From Siphonodentalium dalli (Eukaryota > Mollusca > Scaphopoda > Gadilida > Siphonodentaliidae), in assembly GCA_032622095.1 (NCBI GenBank), contig CP136067.1:60026893-60090892 (forward strand): a stretch of 64,000 nucleotides of DNA, in the 5' to 3' direction. The notes below the pieces were generated by a model, which searched no databases, had not been told where the DNA came from, and was given only the letters and a program-made list of their open reading frames with translations. This document shows positions 1 to 11,127 of the stretch, piece after piece (position 1 is the stretch's first letter; the number at the start of each line of letters is the position of its first letter). The translations under genes and the position numbers were made by a program.

Positions 1-252
1 CTGTATAACACTATGCCTATGTCTGTATCTGTTGTCACATCGTGAGTGGATTGTCCGCCTTTAATGATGTCATAGCGTGTGTATATGCAAGACAGTATAA
101 CCCTATGATAATGCCTGTAGCTGTTGTTGGTAAGATGTGAAATATAAATTTCAAGGTTCAATTCATTCGTGTAGTAATTTTGTATATGTTCAACGCTCTT
201 CATTCGTGTGCTTGTATTGTTAACATTCATTCATAATGAGTGCCCCTTTAGA
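1..252. repeat. Dispersed repeat A, first segment (copy 1)
   Basis: This segment is nearly identical to the first part of 1786-2062, including the CTGTATAACACTATGCC start and the stretch around ATGTTCAACGCTCTTCAT. It is cut by the window edge, so its true left end is unknown. No coding potential is evident. Confidence 0.85.
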
Positions 253-334
253 GTGTCTTGTGTTCCTTTAAGATTCAAACACCAATATTACATCACGTCC
301 CTTGTTTCGTGTCACTTTAACTCCTTGAGTGTAT

Positions 335-485
335 TGCCCCTTCGAATGATGTCATAGCACGGGTACATGTAAGATAGTATAACACTATGACTATGTCTGT
401 ATCTGTTGTTGGTAAGATGTGAAAATATAAATTTCAGTTCATTCGTGTAGTAATTTCGTATATGTTCAACGCTCTTCATTCGTAA
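335..485. repeat. Dispersed repeat A, internal partial copy
   Basis: A third, more diverged copy of the core of repeat A. It shares the TATAACACTATGAC region, the GTTGTTGGTAAGATGTGAAA stretch and the ATGTTCAACGCTCTTCATTC end. It lies in direct orientation, about 335 bp downstream of the first. Confidence 0.75.
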
Positions 486-651
486 GAGTGATTACCAACT
501 GGAAGTTGTACTATTTTTTTATAAACATCGGATTTGCTCATCAGACGATAAGCTGACAATATTTACGTATGGTCTAATTAGATTCATGCATAAATGTAAG
601 GTAATTTTTGTTATGGTCAAGTTTTTTGTTAAGACCATGTTCTAACATAGA

Positions 652-800
652 TCGATAAATAAGTTAAAGGTCATTATATTCCACAGTCAAATCTATTGGT
701 GATCGAATTTGATAACTATTTTATTGGAACAACTAAGAGTATTATTTACGTGAGATCAATGAGTCCAATTATTATAAATAATAAATTGCAGGCATCGGTG
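652..800. repeat. Dispersed repeat A, second segment (copy 1)
   Basis: Starts at ATCGATAAATAAGTTAAAGG and matches 2064-2210 almost base for base. In copy 2 it follows the first segment directly, so about 400 bp lie between the two segments here but not there. Confidence 0.85.
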
Positions 801-1241
801 GATACCCGATTGCCACATTTAGTGATCACGTGATAAACTGATAAAATGTCCAAGTGACGTACTATAATGAGCAAAAAAAAATGAGTTGACCTTCGGCTTC
901 GTCCCGATTGGGTACTGAGCTGACACCGGGGATAAATTGACCAATGACTGCTATTGTATCCTTTTGACAGATATGCGTGCGCAGACTCGTTTGATGTTCG
1001 CTATCGCATTACTATGTTTTAATAGCCGAGCCTTCACTTCTCGTCTGACTCTCTTACCGTCAAGACCTGTCTACACAGTACTTCTCCGACAGACTATTCA
1101 TCCACTGATAGGCCTACATACAGGTATGCCCTAAATAATGGACTGCTTAACCACAGCAGAATTATAGGTAACTTTTCTTTTCTAAACATCGAACTTGTCT
1201 GAACCTATCAATTGATACAATAACAGTGATATAATGTTACA
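801..1241. other. Spacer between repeat A and minisatellite
   Basis: AT-rich sequence. The only open frame (937-1134, 65 codons) shows no recognisable domain and I do not consider it a gene. Confidence 0.5.
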
Positions 1242-1735
1242 TCTCATTTTTTTGCTCATTTGCTCATTTTTTTGCTCATTTGCTCATTTTTTTGCTCATT
1301 TGCTCATTTTTTTGCTCATTTGCTCATTTTTATTGCTCATTTGCTCATTTTTATTGGTCATTTGCTCATTTTCTTGCTCATTTGCTCATTTTCTTGCTCA
1401 TTTGCTCATTTTTATTGCTCATTTGCTCATTTTCTTGCTCATTTGCTCATTTTCTTGCTCATTTGCTCATTTTTTTGCTCATTTGCTCATTTTTATTGCT
1501 CATTTGCTCATTTTCTTGCTCATTTGCTCATTTTCTTGCTCATTTGCTCATTTTTATTGCTCATTTGCGCATTTTCTTGCTCATTTGCTAATTTTCTTGC
1601 TCATTTGCTCATTTTATTGCTCATTTGCTCATTTTCTTGCTCATTTGCTCATTTTCTTGCTCATTTGCTCATTTTCTTGCTCATGTGCTCATTTTTTTGC
1701 TCATTTGCTCATTTTTATTGCTCATTTGCTCATTG
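1242..1735. repeat. 20-bp minisatellite, about 24 copies
   Basis: Head-to-tail units of the form TTTTNTTGCTCATTTGCTCA. The variable position is T, A or C, plus a few one-base changes and length variants. The unit has no stop codon in any forward frame, so all three forward frames stay open and give false repetitive proteins rich in LLICSF and AHF. Repeat A segments lie on both sides. Confidence 0.95.
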
Positions 1736-1785
1736 ATTGGTGCATACTCAAGAGTCATATACCTAACATCCAATGTACTTTAATG

Positions 1786-2210
1786 GTGTCATCGCATGGG
1801 TACATAGAAGACTGTATAACACTATGCCTATGTCTGTATCTGTTGTCACACCGTGAGTGGATTGTCCGCCTTTAATGATGTCATAGCGTGTGTACATGCA
1901 AGACAGTATAACACTATGATTATGTCTGTAGCTGTTGTTGGTAAGATGTGAAATATAAATTTCAAGGTTCAATTCATTCGTGTAGTAATTTTTTATATGT
2001 TCAACGCTCTTCATCCGTGCGCTTGTATTGTTAACATTCATTCATAATGAGTGTCCCTTTAGATCGATAAATAAGTTAAAGGTCATTACATTCCACAGTC
2101 AAATCTATTGGTGATCGAATTTGATAACTATTTTATTGGAACAACTAAGAGTATTATTTACGTGAGATCAATGAGTCCAATTATTATAAATAATACATTG
2201 CAGGCATCGG
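1786..2210. repeat. Dispersed repeat A, copy 2
   Basis: Direct repeat of 1-252 fused to 652-800. The roughly 400 bp between those segments in copy 1 are absent. Similarity ends at GCAGGCATCGG in both copies (about 800 and 2210). Confidence 0.85.
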
Positions 2211-2880
2211 GTTATTACGTAATGTTGTTATAACAATGACACTGAAGCAATTTCTATAATTGAGTGTCCTGGATGTATGCATGTTTTGGATAACTAATTA
2301 TCGTGTGAATGACACAGTTTATCAACCTTAATTGATACTAACCCGTTTGTTCAGACATTAAATCGATATGTTTTCTGAATAGCATATAACTGTGACCGGG
2401 GAAATAATATAATTCATTTGGTAAAGCAAAGGTGTGAAAGACACATTGTTACCACCAATGTCGCGTGTGTGATTGCGTGTACAGCGAATATGACAATTCA
2501 TTCTGGAGGGTTGTAATTTCACATTTCAATTTTCGACCGTTAGTCTCAATACTTCCAATAATTCACGATAATACACACCTGTCATATGGGATAGAGAGAG
2601 TGTAAAGAATAAACGCTCTTTATTATTTATGTAAAAGTAATAGTGTCTATTTTCAGGTATGACAATTATATGAACTGCGTCCGATAAAACACTGGAATGT
2701 ATGCATTCATATCGATGGTCACAATGTCCAATAAAGCTATTTCTAAACATCGATTAATAAATACATTGAAAAATATTTGAACAAAAAAAATAACGAAAGA
2801 TATTACGCGCAAATAATTTAACATTCGACATTTTAATATCGAGATTATCAGAAACCGAAAACTCGTTATAAATTTTTTAT
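2211..2880. other. No feature seen
   Basis: AT-rich sequence. No open frame with a recognisable product and no clear repeat within the window. Confidence 0.4.
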
Positions 2881-3085
2881 TTAAACTTTTTTTTTAGAGA
2901 AATAATTTTGGAGGGTTTTGAAATTTAAAAATTTTGGGGTTTTAAAAATTTTTGGAAGTTTTGGGATTTTGAAATTTTTTGGAAAAAATAATTTTTGAAA
3001 TTTTTGAAAAAAAAATTTGGAAAAATAATTTTTGGGTTTTTGATATTTTGGGAATATTTTAGTACAACCAATTTTAGACCCCAAA
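2881..3085. repeat. T/G-rich low-complexity tract
   Basis: A plus-strand run of T, G and A with very little C, made of variants of GGAATTTTTGAAATTTTTGG. The lysine/phenylalanine-rich minus-strand frame it creates is an artefact of composition. Confidence 0.8.
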
Positions 3086-3303
3086 GATTCTATTTTTAGA
3101 TGTGAGGCTAACGAGGCCCCTATTCTTCTTATATGTAACTATGTATACCCCTGGTGAATACATAGGTGTATCTATAACTAAACCTGAACTCATATTGACA
3201 TATCACCTCCTTGTTTTCATTGCTTTGGATCGTTGAGATTGGGAACTAACCTAACTTATTTATTAAAATGGGTGACTCGCGACAGTATTACCTTCTGTTT
3301 TAG

Positions 3304-3592
3304 TCGAGTCGAGGAACCAACCCATCAAAGCTCAAGTGTGATCAGATATCTATTATTGAAGTTTGTCATTTCAATTGATTGCTGCTCAGAAACACGCCAT
3401 CAAAAGGGTGGTTTCGGTCAAAATTGCGGATGAAGATGGATAACTCGAAAACAAGTGGTAATACGGTAAAATTTCGTGATACTTTAGTAATTATACGGTC
3501 ATATTTTGTTGAACAAAATGTTTATAAATCACACGTTTTTGGGAAATTTGATACCATAGTTGACAGTGTCAGCATTATTGTTTGCAGTTAAT
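3304..3592. repeat. Dispersed repeat B, copy 1
   Basis: Matches 39632-39895 in the same orientation. Both begin TCGAGTCGAGGAACC and share GGATGAAGATGGATAACTC and TTGAACAAAATGTTNATAAA. Copies differ by scattered substitutions and short indels. No coding function is visible. Confidence 0.85.
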
Positions 3593-3769
3593 CGATTCTG
3601 ATAACTAAAGCTTATTTTGAAGACATGTTGTTGTTGTTGCTCCTGTTGTTGTATCTTTATAATATGATTCTTTCTGATCGGTTTGAGGACCTTTAGTTTC
3701 AATTAGCCAAATGATCCTCTTGTGTTACTAGGTGATGCACCCGGTCATGCCAATAGTTAGGTAATATGG

Positions 3770-3913
3770 GTATAGTTACAATTACTCTTAAGCATTCCAT
3801 AGCGCTTAATCGCAATTAATTGCACTTAAGCGCAATTCATTACAATTATGCGTAAATGCCATAATTGAGCTTAAGCACGATATGTGGTAATAGCGCTTAA
3901 GCGCAATTCATTA
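3770..3913 (-). repeat. LINE 3' flank with CTTAAGCG-type short repeats
   Basis: Directly downstream (minus strand) of the LINE ORF2 stop. Variants of the self-complementary motif GCGCTTAAGCGCAATT occur at least four times. Their position suggests the repetitive 3' tail of the LINE, as seen in CR1/L2-like families, but the exact 3' end is not defined. A similar cluster lies at 31035-31095. Confidence 0.5.
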
Positions 3914-6510
3914 TTAAATGTGGGAAACGATACATCTAATATCGGTTGATAAACAACCTAAGAATGCCATCGACTGCTCTTGAATAGGTAGAGAATCAAT
4001 ATGTATGAAAAACGGTACGCCAAACATATCAATGATATCGTACCATACTTGTATTCTCTGATCGGACGTTGCAGAACATGCCAAAATAGCGTGTTCAACA
4101 ATGTTGCTGAACGTAGTATTGCATACCTTACAATTGCCAGGTTCTTGAGAGGTGATTTTGGTCAACAGCTGGCACACGAGTAGGAATTTATGCTTTTCAC
4201 AGTTGATAATTCTACATGAGCGCCATAGTTGGGCTGGAAAAAGGCAGTTGTGACTTTTGTTGAATGCCGTCAATGGTTGGTCGCCTCTCAGGCGGTTTTC
4301 TAGCTCAATTTTGTTTTTATAGTTGATCTGCTGTGTAACAAGGGTTTTCCATTGACTTTTAGTTGGAAACTGACCATGTGAGGCATAGTCTACAATATAC
4401 GATGTGAGATTGTATTCATTTGCCAATATGTGTACGTCTGTTAAAAATGCGGCAACGTTTGGTGTTTGGTTAGATGTTTGGTTCGATACAAGGTTGTCGT
4501 TCAAGCGTGCAATGAAAATGTCCTTTGCAGCTCTCCCGCCTGGAGTTCTACACAGATTGCCAAAGAAACAGAGTTTTCGCTTGTTTATAAAGGAAGCGAG
4601 AGAGCTTAAACCAAGTAAGCCTTGGACAACGTCAGTGCGAGCCCTAAATGAAAACCCTTGGATACGTTTCAAACAGAATCTGTGCACACGTTCTAATGAA
4701 GTTATGTTAGTTTGAGATAAGCCGCACATGAGTTCCACCCCATATAATCCCTTTGGTAATACGATTGATTTGTAGATTATTTGGCAGCTAAGAAGTGTGA
4801 TACCACCTGCATACATCCCTGCATTGCTCAGCATAAGATAGACTGAGCGAATTTTCTTAATTGTATGATCAACGAATTGATTTATATGAGCATTTTTATG
4901 CAGGGGGATGCCCAAGTGAGTGACGCTTTCTGTTTCAGATATTGGCTTCTCGTTTAATGTCCAAGTATTTTTTGTGCGAGATTTTGATGACGCGCCAGAT
5001 TCGCTGAAAACGATCACCTTACACTTTTCCTGGTTATACTGGTACCGCCATTTTTGACTGAACTTTCCACAAATATCACATAGTAGTTGAAGGCCATTTG
5101 TGGTTAGAGATAATAGCGTCATATCGTCGGCCTGTGTTGGTGAAGCACAATTGATGGAACCCAATCTCATCCCTAACTGTGAGTTCTCTAGTTCAGTTAA
5201 TAAATCGTTTATAAATAGCTTATATAATACAGGGGATAATATGGTACCTTGTCTTGTACCTTGGCTAATATCAAATGTTCTTGAGTTTGCATTGTTGAAT
5301 CTGACGACGCATTTGAAACCATTAAGTAGAGTGTCAAACAATAGAAATATCTTGCCGCAAAAACCACGATTATATAACTTGAATAGTAGTCCGTCTATCC
5401 ACACTGTGTCGAAAGCTTTTCTGACATCAAGGAAGCATGTGTATAACGGACTGTGTAATTCACTGGTATATGTGAAATATTCGTTTAAAACAAATGATGA
5501 GTGAAGACAGCTGCATGACTTCTTTCTGAAAGCCGTTTTGCAAAGGGTGAACACGAATGAGCTCAGGTGTGTGTGTTTCTAGGCGCGTGAGTGTAACTTT
5601 TTCCAAGACTTTATATAATACTGGGAGAAGAGTGATTGCTCTGTAGCTGTCGAACACCTTTTTCGGTTTTGCCCCACCTTTATATAAAGGGATTATCACG
5701 CCAATTTTTGCCTGGTGTGGGATGTGATTGAGTTCCATCACCATCGACAGCATATATGCTACAGACGTAATGAGACTTTCGCCTCCATGAATAAAGTGTT
5801 CATATGAAAGTGAATCGTGACCTGGAGATTTGCCTTTGCCGGCGTGTTTTAATGCATTGTGCACTTCTTCTGGAGTTATTTCATAACATAATATGGCGTC
5901 AATTTCTTCTGAGCATTGTATACTAATTATTTGTGAGACGGAATCAGTGACATATCTAAAATGCTCGTGATCAAAATTTTCTAAGTCAAACTTGGAGTAT
6001 AGAGACTCAAAGTAATCGGCCCATGCATTTATTACATCATCGGGCTCTCGCAGAGGATTACCATCCACTTCGAAAAGATTATGTGAAGGGTCTTTCCGTC
6101 GATTACGATTTCCATTGAAAGCCCTGAAGAAATTATTAATATTTGACTCTGCCATATGATCTACTCTATCGTCCATTTGTCTTAGAAAATTTTCATTAGC
6201 TTTTCTATGCTCACGTCGGAAAAGGCATTTTGCATCCTTGTAATTTTTGTAGTCAGGATGTGTGTTGTCATGTGGTTTACCGGAAATGATCCAAATATTG
6301 CGGTAGTGTTTCATAGCTTTGTGCCGCTGTTTTAGGTTATCATTCAAGTAAGGCTTTAAGTGTCGTTTAAATGATGTGACTGCATGGGACAAACACTTCA
6401 GCTGCGTCAGTAACTGCATATATGACTTTGTTGTAGAATGCATTTAGGTCTTCCTTGGACGCAATTGAATGTGGTGGTAAACTGCCGCCTATTTGGGCCT
6501 GATATTGTAT
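3914..6510 (-). pseudogene. LINE ORF2, reverse transcriptase and C-terminal half (broken)
   Basis: Encodes the reverse transcriptase that copies the LINE RNA at the nicked target. Recognisable RT blocks in order are GKGKSPGHDSLSYEHF, PLYKGGAKPKK...YRAITLLPVLYKVLEK, FLDVRKAFDTVW (first catalytic Asp), QGTRQGTILSPVLYKLFIND, and TQADDM near 5126-5134 with both catalytic Asp present. The residue before ADD is Gln, where many families have Tyr or Phe. A C-terminal C-x2-C...H...C cluster follows, as in many APE LINEs. The gene is cut at its 5' side by the LTR element at 6510. Frameshifts lie near 6395 and near 5520, where the same protein resumes in another frame. The coding part ends at 3914. Confidence 0.85.
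6507..6510. other. Target-site duplication of the LTR element, left copy
   Basis: GTAT immediately before the left LTR (TGTGACGG start at 6511), matched by GTAT at 13997-14000 immediately after the right LTR. Confidence 0.8.
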
Positions 6511-7221
6511 TGTGACGGTGTAATTTAGCCCTAGTTTATATACAACTAATACAAGTTAATACTGACAACTAGCAGCTAACATATTCATCCATATCACCGG
6601 TATTTACGACATCCCGTTTACCCTCTCAACTTTGCTGTATTCGATCCGTCCCTGTCTTATCACTGTCACTTCAGCCCAATGCTAAACGCTCTAGTACCGC
6701 CACTTCAAATAATACAGGTAAGCTCGCAGCTGATTGGATGACACATGGTCGCGCGTAAAGTTGTCAAAGGTTAAACAGTTTCGCGGGGTTTTAGATTAGT
6801 TTGTCAGAAAGTAAAGTTGTCTTCGGAAAGTTATTGTCTTAAAGTCTTAGTTTATTTTGTCGTCAAGATGTCGTCAAGTTGTTTAGACTATCGTTGTATA
6901 CAGATCCTGACATAGTGGCCTATGTCTCATTGAACTGGTATGTTCACAGTTTCTATATTTTATCGTTATAACATGTTTTTATTAATACTTTTGTCTTCAA
7001 GTAAATCACCATAGAGTTTGTCCATTTTGACATAAAGTATATTTCCTATTTTAATTATATTTTAATGTGATTACTTTTGTGAGGTTATCTCCCGATAACC
7101 TGAGATGCCAGTTTGTAGATATCTCAATTAGATAGATTGGATATCTGGCATTTCTTGTATTTTCAGGAACTCCTCAAGTTCCTTTAACATATATTTGTGT
7201 ATGCACATATGCGTGCTTATC

Positions 7222-7245
7222 ATGCAAATGGTAATATATTTGCAT
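7222..7245 (+). promoter_or_regulatory. Inverted octamer pair in left LTR
   Basis: ATGCAAAT at 7222-7229 and its reverse complement ATTTGCAT at 7238-7245, separated by 8 bp. ATGCAAAT is the classical binding sequence of POU-domain factors. Both sites recur in the right LTR (13635-13658). A regulatory role is inferred only. Confidence 0.35.
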
Positions 7246-7410
7246 TTGGTTGCAGGGCCTATGATATAATATTCTATGCCTATAGTGATGTATGATAACA
7301 CTCTCTGTGTTATGTGAACAGACTATGCCAGTCTGTGGATGATGTTTGATTGTATGTGTTGGTGGTGATGATGATGATGATGATGATAATCAAGATGTGT
7401 TATTAAGATG

Positions 7411-7416
7411 AATAAA
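7411..7416 (+). promoter_or_regulatory. Candidate polyadenylation signal in left LTR
   Basis: AATAAA located about 170 bp before the LTR end, a suitable position for R/U5-side 3' end formation. The right-LTR copy is at 13824-13829. Confidence 0.4.
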
Positions 7417-7585
7417 TGCTATTGAAGACTACAAAAGGTAATATGAACTTTCCATAGACCCTGCCCACCAACACTGAGAATTCATTGACGGAGCCCATAC
7501 TGCCAAGGCTAACTTTATAAATTTAATGTCAAAGGCTCAAGGACATTTAATAATATAAATGGACCCATAGTAACCCTATGACATT

Positions 7586-7603
7586 TGGCGCTCACCGTGG
7601 TAA
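7586..7603 (+). promoter_or_regulatory. Candidate tRNA primer-binding site
   Basis: TGGCGCTCACCGTGGTAA starts two bases after the left LTR. It begins with TGG, the complement of the CCA end of a tRNA, at the position expected for minus-strand priming. I cannot assign the tRNA species. Confidence 0.7.
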
Positions 7604-9795
7604 TGGCAGTGGCTTCCAGAACTCTTGGAAATTCGAAGAAGTTGTGTTTCTTTAAGTGAAACTGGTAAACCAGCCCAAAGATAACTGTTTCTGGAAACTG
7701 GGAAATCCCAACCTGTCAACTGAGGACGCGCACGCAGTAACAACAATGTGTCGCCCGTGTGATCTATTCGTTCAGTGATTGTTTGATCCAGTGCAGTGTG
7801 TAGGCAAACTATTGTGCTATTCAATTATCGCTTGACCAAGTCGCGCATCGATGGAGTGATGACCTAGATTCGTTGACAAATACTACAGTGTGTAGAATCA
7901 CAAACTGTGACGTGCTAAATTGTAAACAATTCACATTCAATTGGGATCTGATGTCAATTATTCTCAAAATGCCCATTGTTTATTTATATGCACACTTGTT
8001 TTGTTTATATGCACTTCTGTTCATTCTGATTTGAGCCATGCATCCTCAATAGCTTAATTAGTTTATTTAGGGTTGTGAGCTTGTGTATGCAACTTTGGTG
8101 ACGTGACCCCGGTCATGCTGTCAAATGTGCCTGTATAATCTTATAATTAACGTGTGTCGTGTATAAAGAGCGTTCTATTTCTTATTCAAAGTATTGTCTG
8201 TTTTTCTTCAACGCTCAATAAAGTGCTCTGTTTGGTAAACCCGACACATAAATAGAACTTCCGGTTTTGCGTTGTAAACATTGACACATGGCTTTTTGTT
8301 GACATGTCAACGTGAGCAAATCCGGACGATTTTGTCATTGTTTTTCATCAGTGCCAGTATTTTTTGTAAGTGTAAGTTGTTTTCATGCAAACTATAGACT
8401 AGTTAATATACTGGTAATTTATTTTGAGGCTCATAGCATGTTCAAAATGTTGTATTTGATTGAGTATCCAAAATTGACAACAAAATTTGTCAGGCCACTT
8501 TGTCAAATTTCTCATGTGCCAGAATCACACTGCTGATTAAGTGATATTTTTCCAAAGCCGGACTTGTTGGAAAATATTTGAATTTTTCCAAACATTCCGT
8601 GTTTTCTGGTTGTGTAAATTTAATCGCTTTCTGCGGATGCATACTTAACTTACTGCATCATTTGTGTTGGCATTTTGGATGCAAATAATTTTTGCATCAT
8701 CCCTGTAGTGTTTAAGCTGGCATTTGTGAAAATGGTAGTTTCAGCTTGTTTTCCATCAGCGTTGTTGTTCGATATTCTTCATTCTGCTTCAGTGTTTTTG
8801 TGTTATGTTCAGTAGTCGCAGATAACATAAGACGGTAAGTTTAGTGTCGTCTAGTCAGTTGGCCAATAATATTGGTCACGGTATCTTGTCCATACCGACT
8901 TTCCCCGACCTACATTCTGACTTGCCCACTTGTCGCTTGACATTTCAATCTTTTTGTCGTACAATACCGTGCGCTCGCATCATTTCATATCATCGCATGA
9001 ATTAAATAATTCAAATTAATAATGGTATAATTAATTAACTAAGCTAATTATATCTAAATCTTTGATTTGCTTTATAAATTTAGTTTTGTTTCAGTTTTTC
9101 TCACTGACTCGCAGTGTCAGAAATTTTTCATTCTGACGTCTACATCAGATTAGTGAAATTAGGTAACTTCGCTCGTCTTGTAAAAAAATTTCAGATTTTC
9201 CGAAGACGGTGGCCGCAGTACATTGAAAATAGGACACTTAGAATTTTTTTCAGTTCGTTCGCATTTTAGTTCGGATATAGGTGATTAGTTTCGACTTTGA
9301 ATTTTTTCAGCTCGTCGTCAGACATTATTGAAGTTAGGTGACTTGTCCCGACTTAGATTTTTTTTCAGCTGTTTTTGCATTGAAATTAGGTGACATGGTT
9401 GTACTTTGAAATTTTTTTTGTAGACGGTAGCCGATTTACATCGACATTAGGTGACTTCATCGGACTTAGAATTTTTTTTCCAGATATTTCTGCGTTATCG
9501 TACATATAGAGATTTATTTCTTCTTTTTATGCTAAAGCCGTAATTTATTTACAGTGAACTTAGGACTTGAATATTTTTTTCAGATTTCAATTAGCAATTG
9601 CATGGACTTGAATATTTTTTTCACAGGTTACGATAGTCAATAGTTATTAGATAGCTGATCTTGAAATATTTTTCAGATATTTTTCTAAATAAATTATTGG
9701 TTAATACATTACTTTAACCACAACTTGCTGATTGATTTGAATAATTGTGTTTATGTGTATTATTATTTCCATATTGTTCATTAAATTGAATCAAG
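7604..9795 (+). other. Long 5' leader of the LTR element
   Basis: About 2.2 kb without a recognisable coding region between the primer-binding site and the first ORF. The capsid region of Gag would normally lie at the start of the coding part and I see no trace of it here. The last 650 bp carry a degenerate repeat in which AGGTGACTT-like words alternate with runs of T ending in CAG. Confidence 0.7.
9150..9680 (+). repeat. Degenerate leader repeats with T-tract plus CAG
   Basis: At least eight blocks of A-T(5-9)-(C)AG, for example near 9241, 9301, 9357, 9411, 9470, 9571 and 9666. Several are preceded by TTAGGTGACTT-like words, with irregular spacing of 40-100 bp. Each block resembles a polypyrimidine tract plus 3' splice acceptor. 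Confidence 0.6.
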
Positions 9796-11127
9796 ATGGC
9801 CGGTGTTGATGACTTACAGTCAATGGAGCGGAACGATGAGTTATTAGATAAGATTACAGCTCAGATTGGTAAATTAAGGAAACAGATTGAAAGACTCCAG
9901 GAGGAGCAGGAGATGGAAATGCAGAATGAGAATGCCTATTACACCAATTATTATAATAATGGTTATGATTATAATAACACTTATTCTAGGCGTAGACGGT
10001 ATAAGCAGAAGAGGTCACAGAACCATAAAGGTTCACAGAGAGATGCTCATGAAGTGAATGATTTTAATCATCCTTCTAATGACAGGTTGCAAGATGATAT
10101 AAATTGTTCCAGACAATTTGTAGGTTGTTATAAATGTGGAGAGGACTCACATTTTTCTAGAGGTTGTAGGAATTTCAGGTACTGGAATAGGGGCAGAGCC
10201 AAACAGACTTATAATAGTCATTCTTCCAGACCTCAGCAGCAGTCCATGAATCTTAATTTACAGGATCCTTCTGGTTTAAGTGGAAGTCCCGCAGAGACTG
10301 AAGTTCAGGTAGCTGGCTTTAATACAAAAGCACTTCTTGATACAGGGAGCACAGTCAGTACTATTTCAGAGCGATTTTATACTTCATTTTTATCGAAGTC
10401 CCCACTTCAGCCTCTAAACCAGATCCTGAACATTGAGTGTGCAGATGGTAAAAGCCTTCCGTACCTAGGGTACATACACTGTCCAGTGACAGTTTCTGAG
10501 TTTACTCGGAATGCGACAAGAGATTGTATTTTTCTTGTAGTGCCAAATAGCAATTATAACTTTTCAGTTCCAGTGTTGTTAGGTACAAATGTGTTAGCTG
10601 ATTTCATGGAGATTTGTAAGCAGCAGCATGGTTCCAAGTTTTTGCAGGTATCTAATCTGTCTTCTCCATGGTATATGTCATTCCGCTGTATGACATTCAG
10701 AGAAAGGAACCTTGCAAAGAATAATTTTGTTTTAGGGCAGGTTAAATCTGCAGAGAATCAGCATGTGATCCTTCATCCAAACACAAAGAAAGTTCTTTCA
10801 GGTTTTATTGATCACAAGATACCATATCAGCCTACATGTGCAATTTTGCAACCACTTCCAGATGATAGTCGATTTGATTTTTTAGAAATATGTCCGTGCG
10901 TTGTTAAATATGATTGCAAGAGTAATGATTCGATTGATGTTCATCTGTCCAACATTTCTTCCAGAACCATTAGCATTGCTCCTAACTCTGTAATATGCCA
11001 GATTCAACCTGTTTCAGTAGAGGATACAGAGGAGTCTAAGCCTGGTGAAACAAGTTCTTCATTTACAGATCAACTTCAGTTTGACTTATCTTCTTTGACA
11101 GCTGATGAATTTAAAGCTGGGATGTAA
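9796..11127 (+). CDS. Gag-like zinc knuckle plus aspartic protease ORF
   Basis: 443 codons, starting at an ATG in the context CAAGATGG. Residues 10-45 are a charged, heptad-like helix (likely coiled coil). Residues 46-80 are Tyr/Asn-rich then Arg/Lys-rich. A CCHC knuckle lies at C111, C114, H119 and C124 (CYKCGEDSHFSRGC), a retroviral-type nucleocapsid RNA-binding motif. A retropepsin-type active site DTGS is at 182-185, followed by hydrophobic flap-like sequence, so the ORF would provide RNA binding and polyprotein cleavage. The ~110 residues before the knuckle are far too short for a normal capsid, so Gag is internally deleted. It ends in TAA at 11125. A second in-frame TAA is at 11134, after which the pol frame continues unchanged. 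Confidence 0.85.
   Translation: MAGVDDLQSMERNDELLDKITAQIGKLRKQIERLQEEQEMEMQNENAYYTNYYNNGYDYNNTYSRRRRYKQKRSQNHKGSQRDAHEVNDFNHPSNDRLQDDINCSRQFVGCYKCGEDSHFSRGCRNFRYWNRGRAKQTYNSHSSRPQQQSMNLNLQDPSGLSGSPAETEVQVAGFNTKALLDTGSTVSTISERFYTSFLSKSPLQPLNQILNIECADGKSLPYLGYIHCPVTVSEFTRNATRDCIFLVVPNSNYNFSVPVLLGTNVLADFMEICKQQHGSKFLQVSNLSSPWYMSFRCMTFRERNLAKNNFVLGQVKSAENQHVILHPNTKKVLSGFIDHKIPYQPTCAILQPLPDDSRFDFLEICPCVVKYDCKSNDSIDVHLSNISSRTISIAPNSVICQIQPVSVEDTEESKPGETSSSFTDQLQFDLSSLTADEFKAGM

Larger units (their letters stand above)
6511..7583 (+). repeat. Left LTR
   Basis: 1073 bp, beginning TGTGACGGTG and ending CCTATGACA. The same sequence is at 12924-13996. It contains a hairpin (AGGTTATC/GATAACCT near 7082-7101), an inverted pair of octamer motifs (7222-7245), a GAT trinucleotide run near 7367-7387 and an AATAAA signal at 7411. 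Confidence 0.95.

Noticed and set aside
1234-1875. Long plus-strand open frames (up to 213 codons) rich in LLICSF and AHF
   Set aside because: They are translations of a 20-bp minisatellite without stop codons; all three forward frames are open for the same reason.
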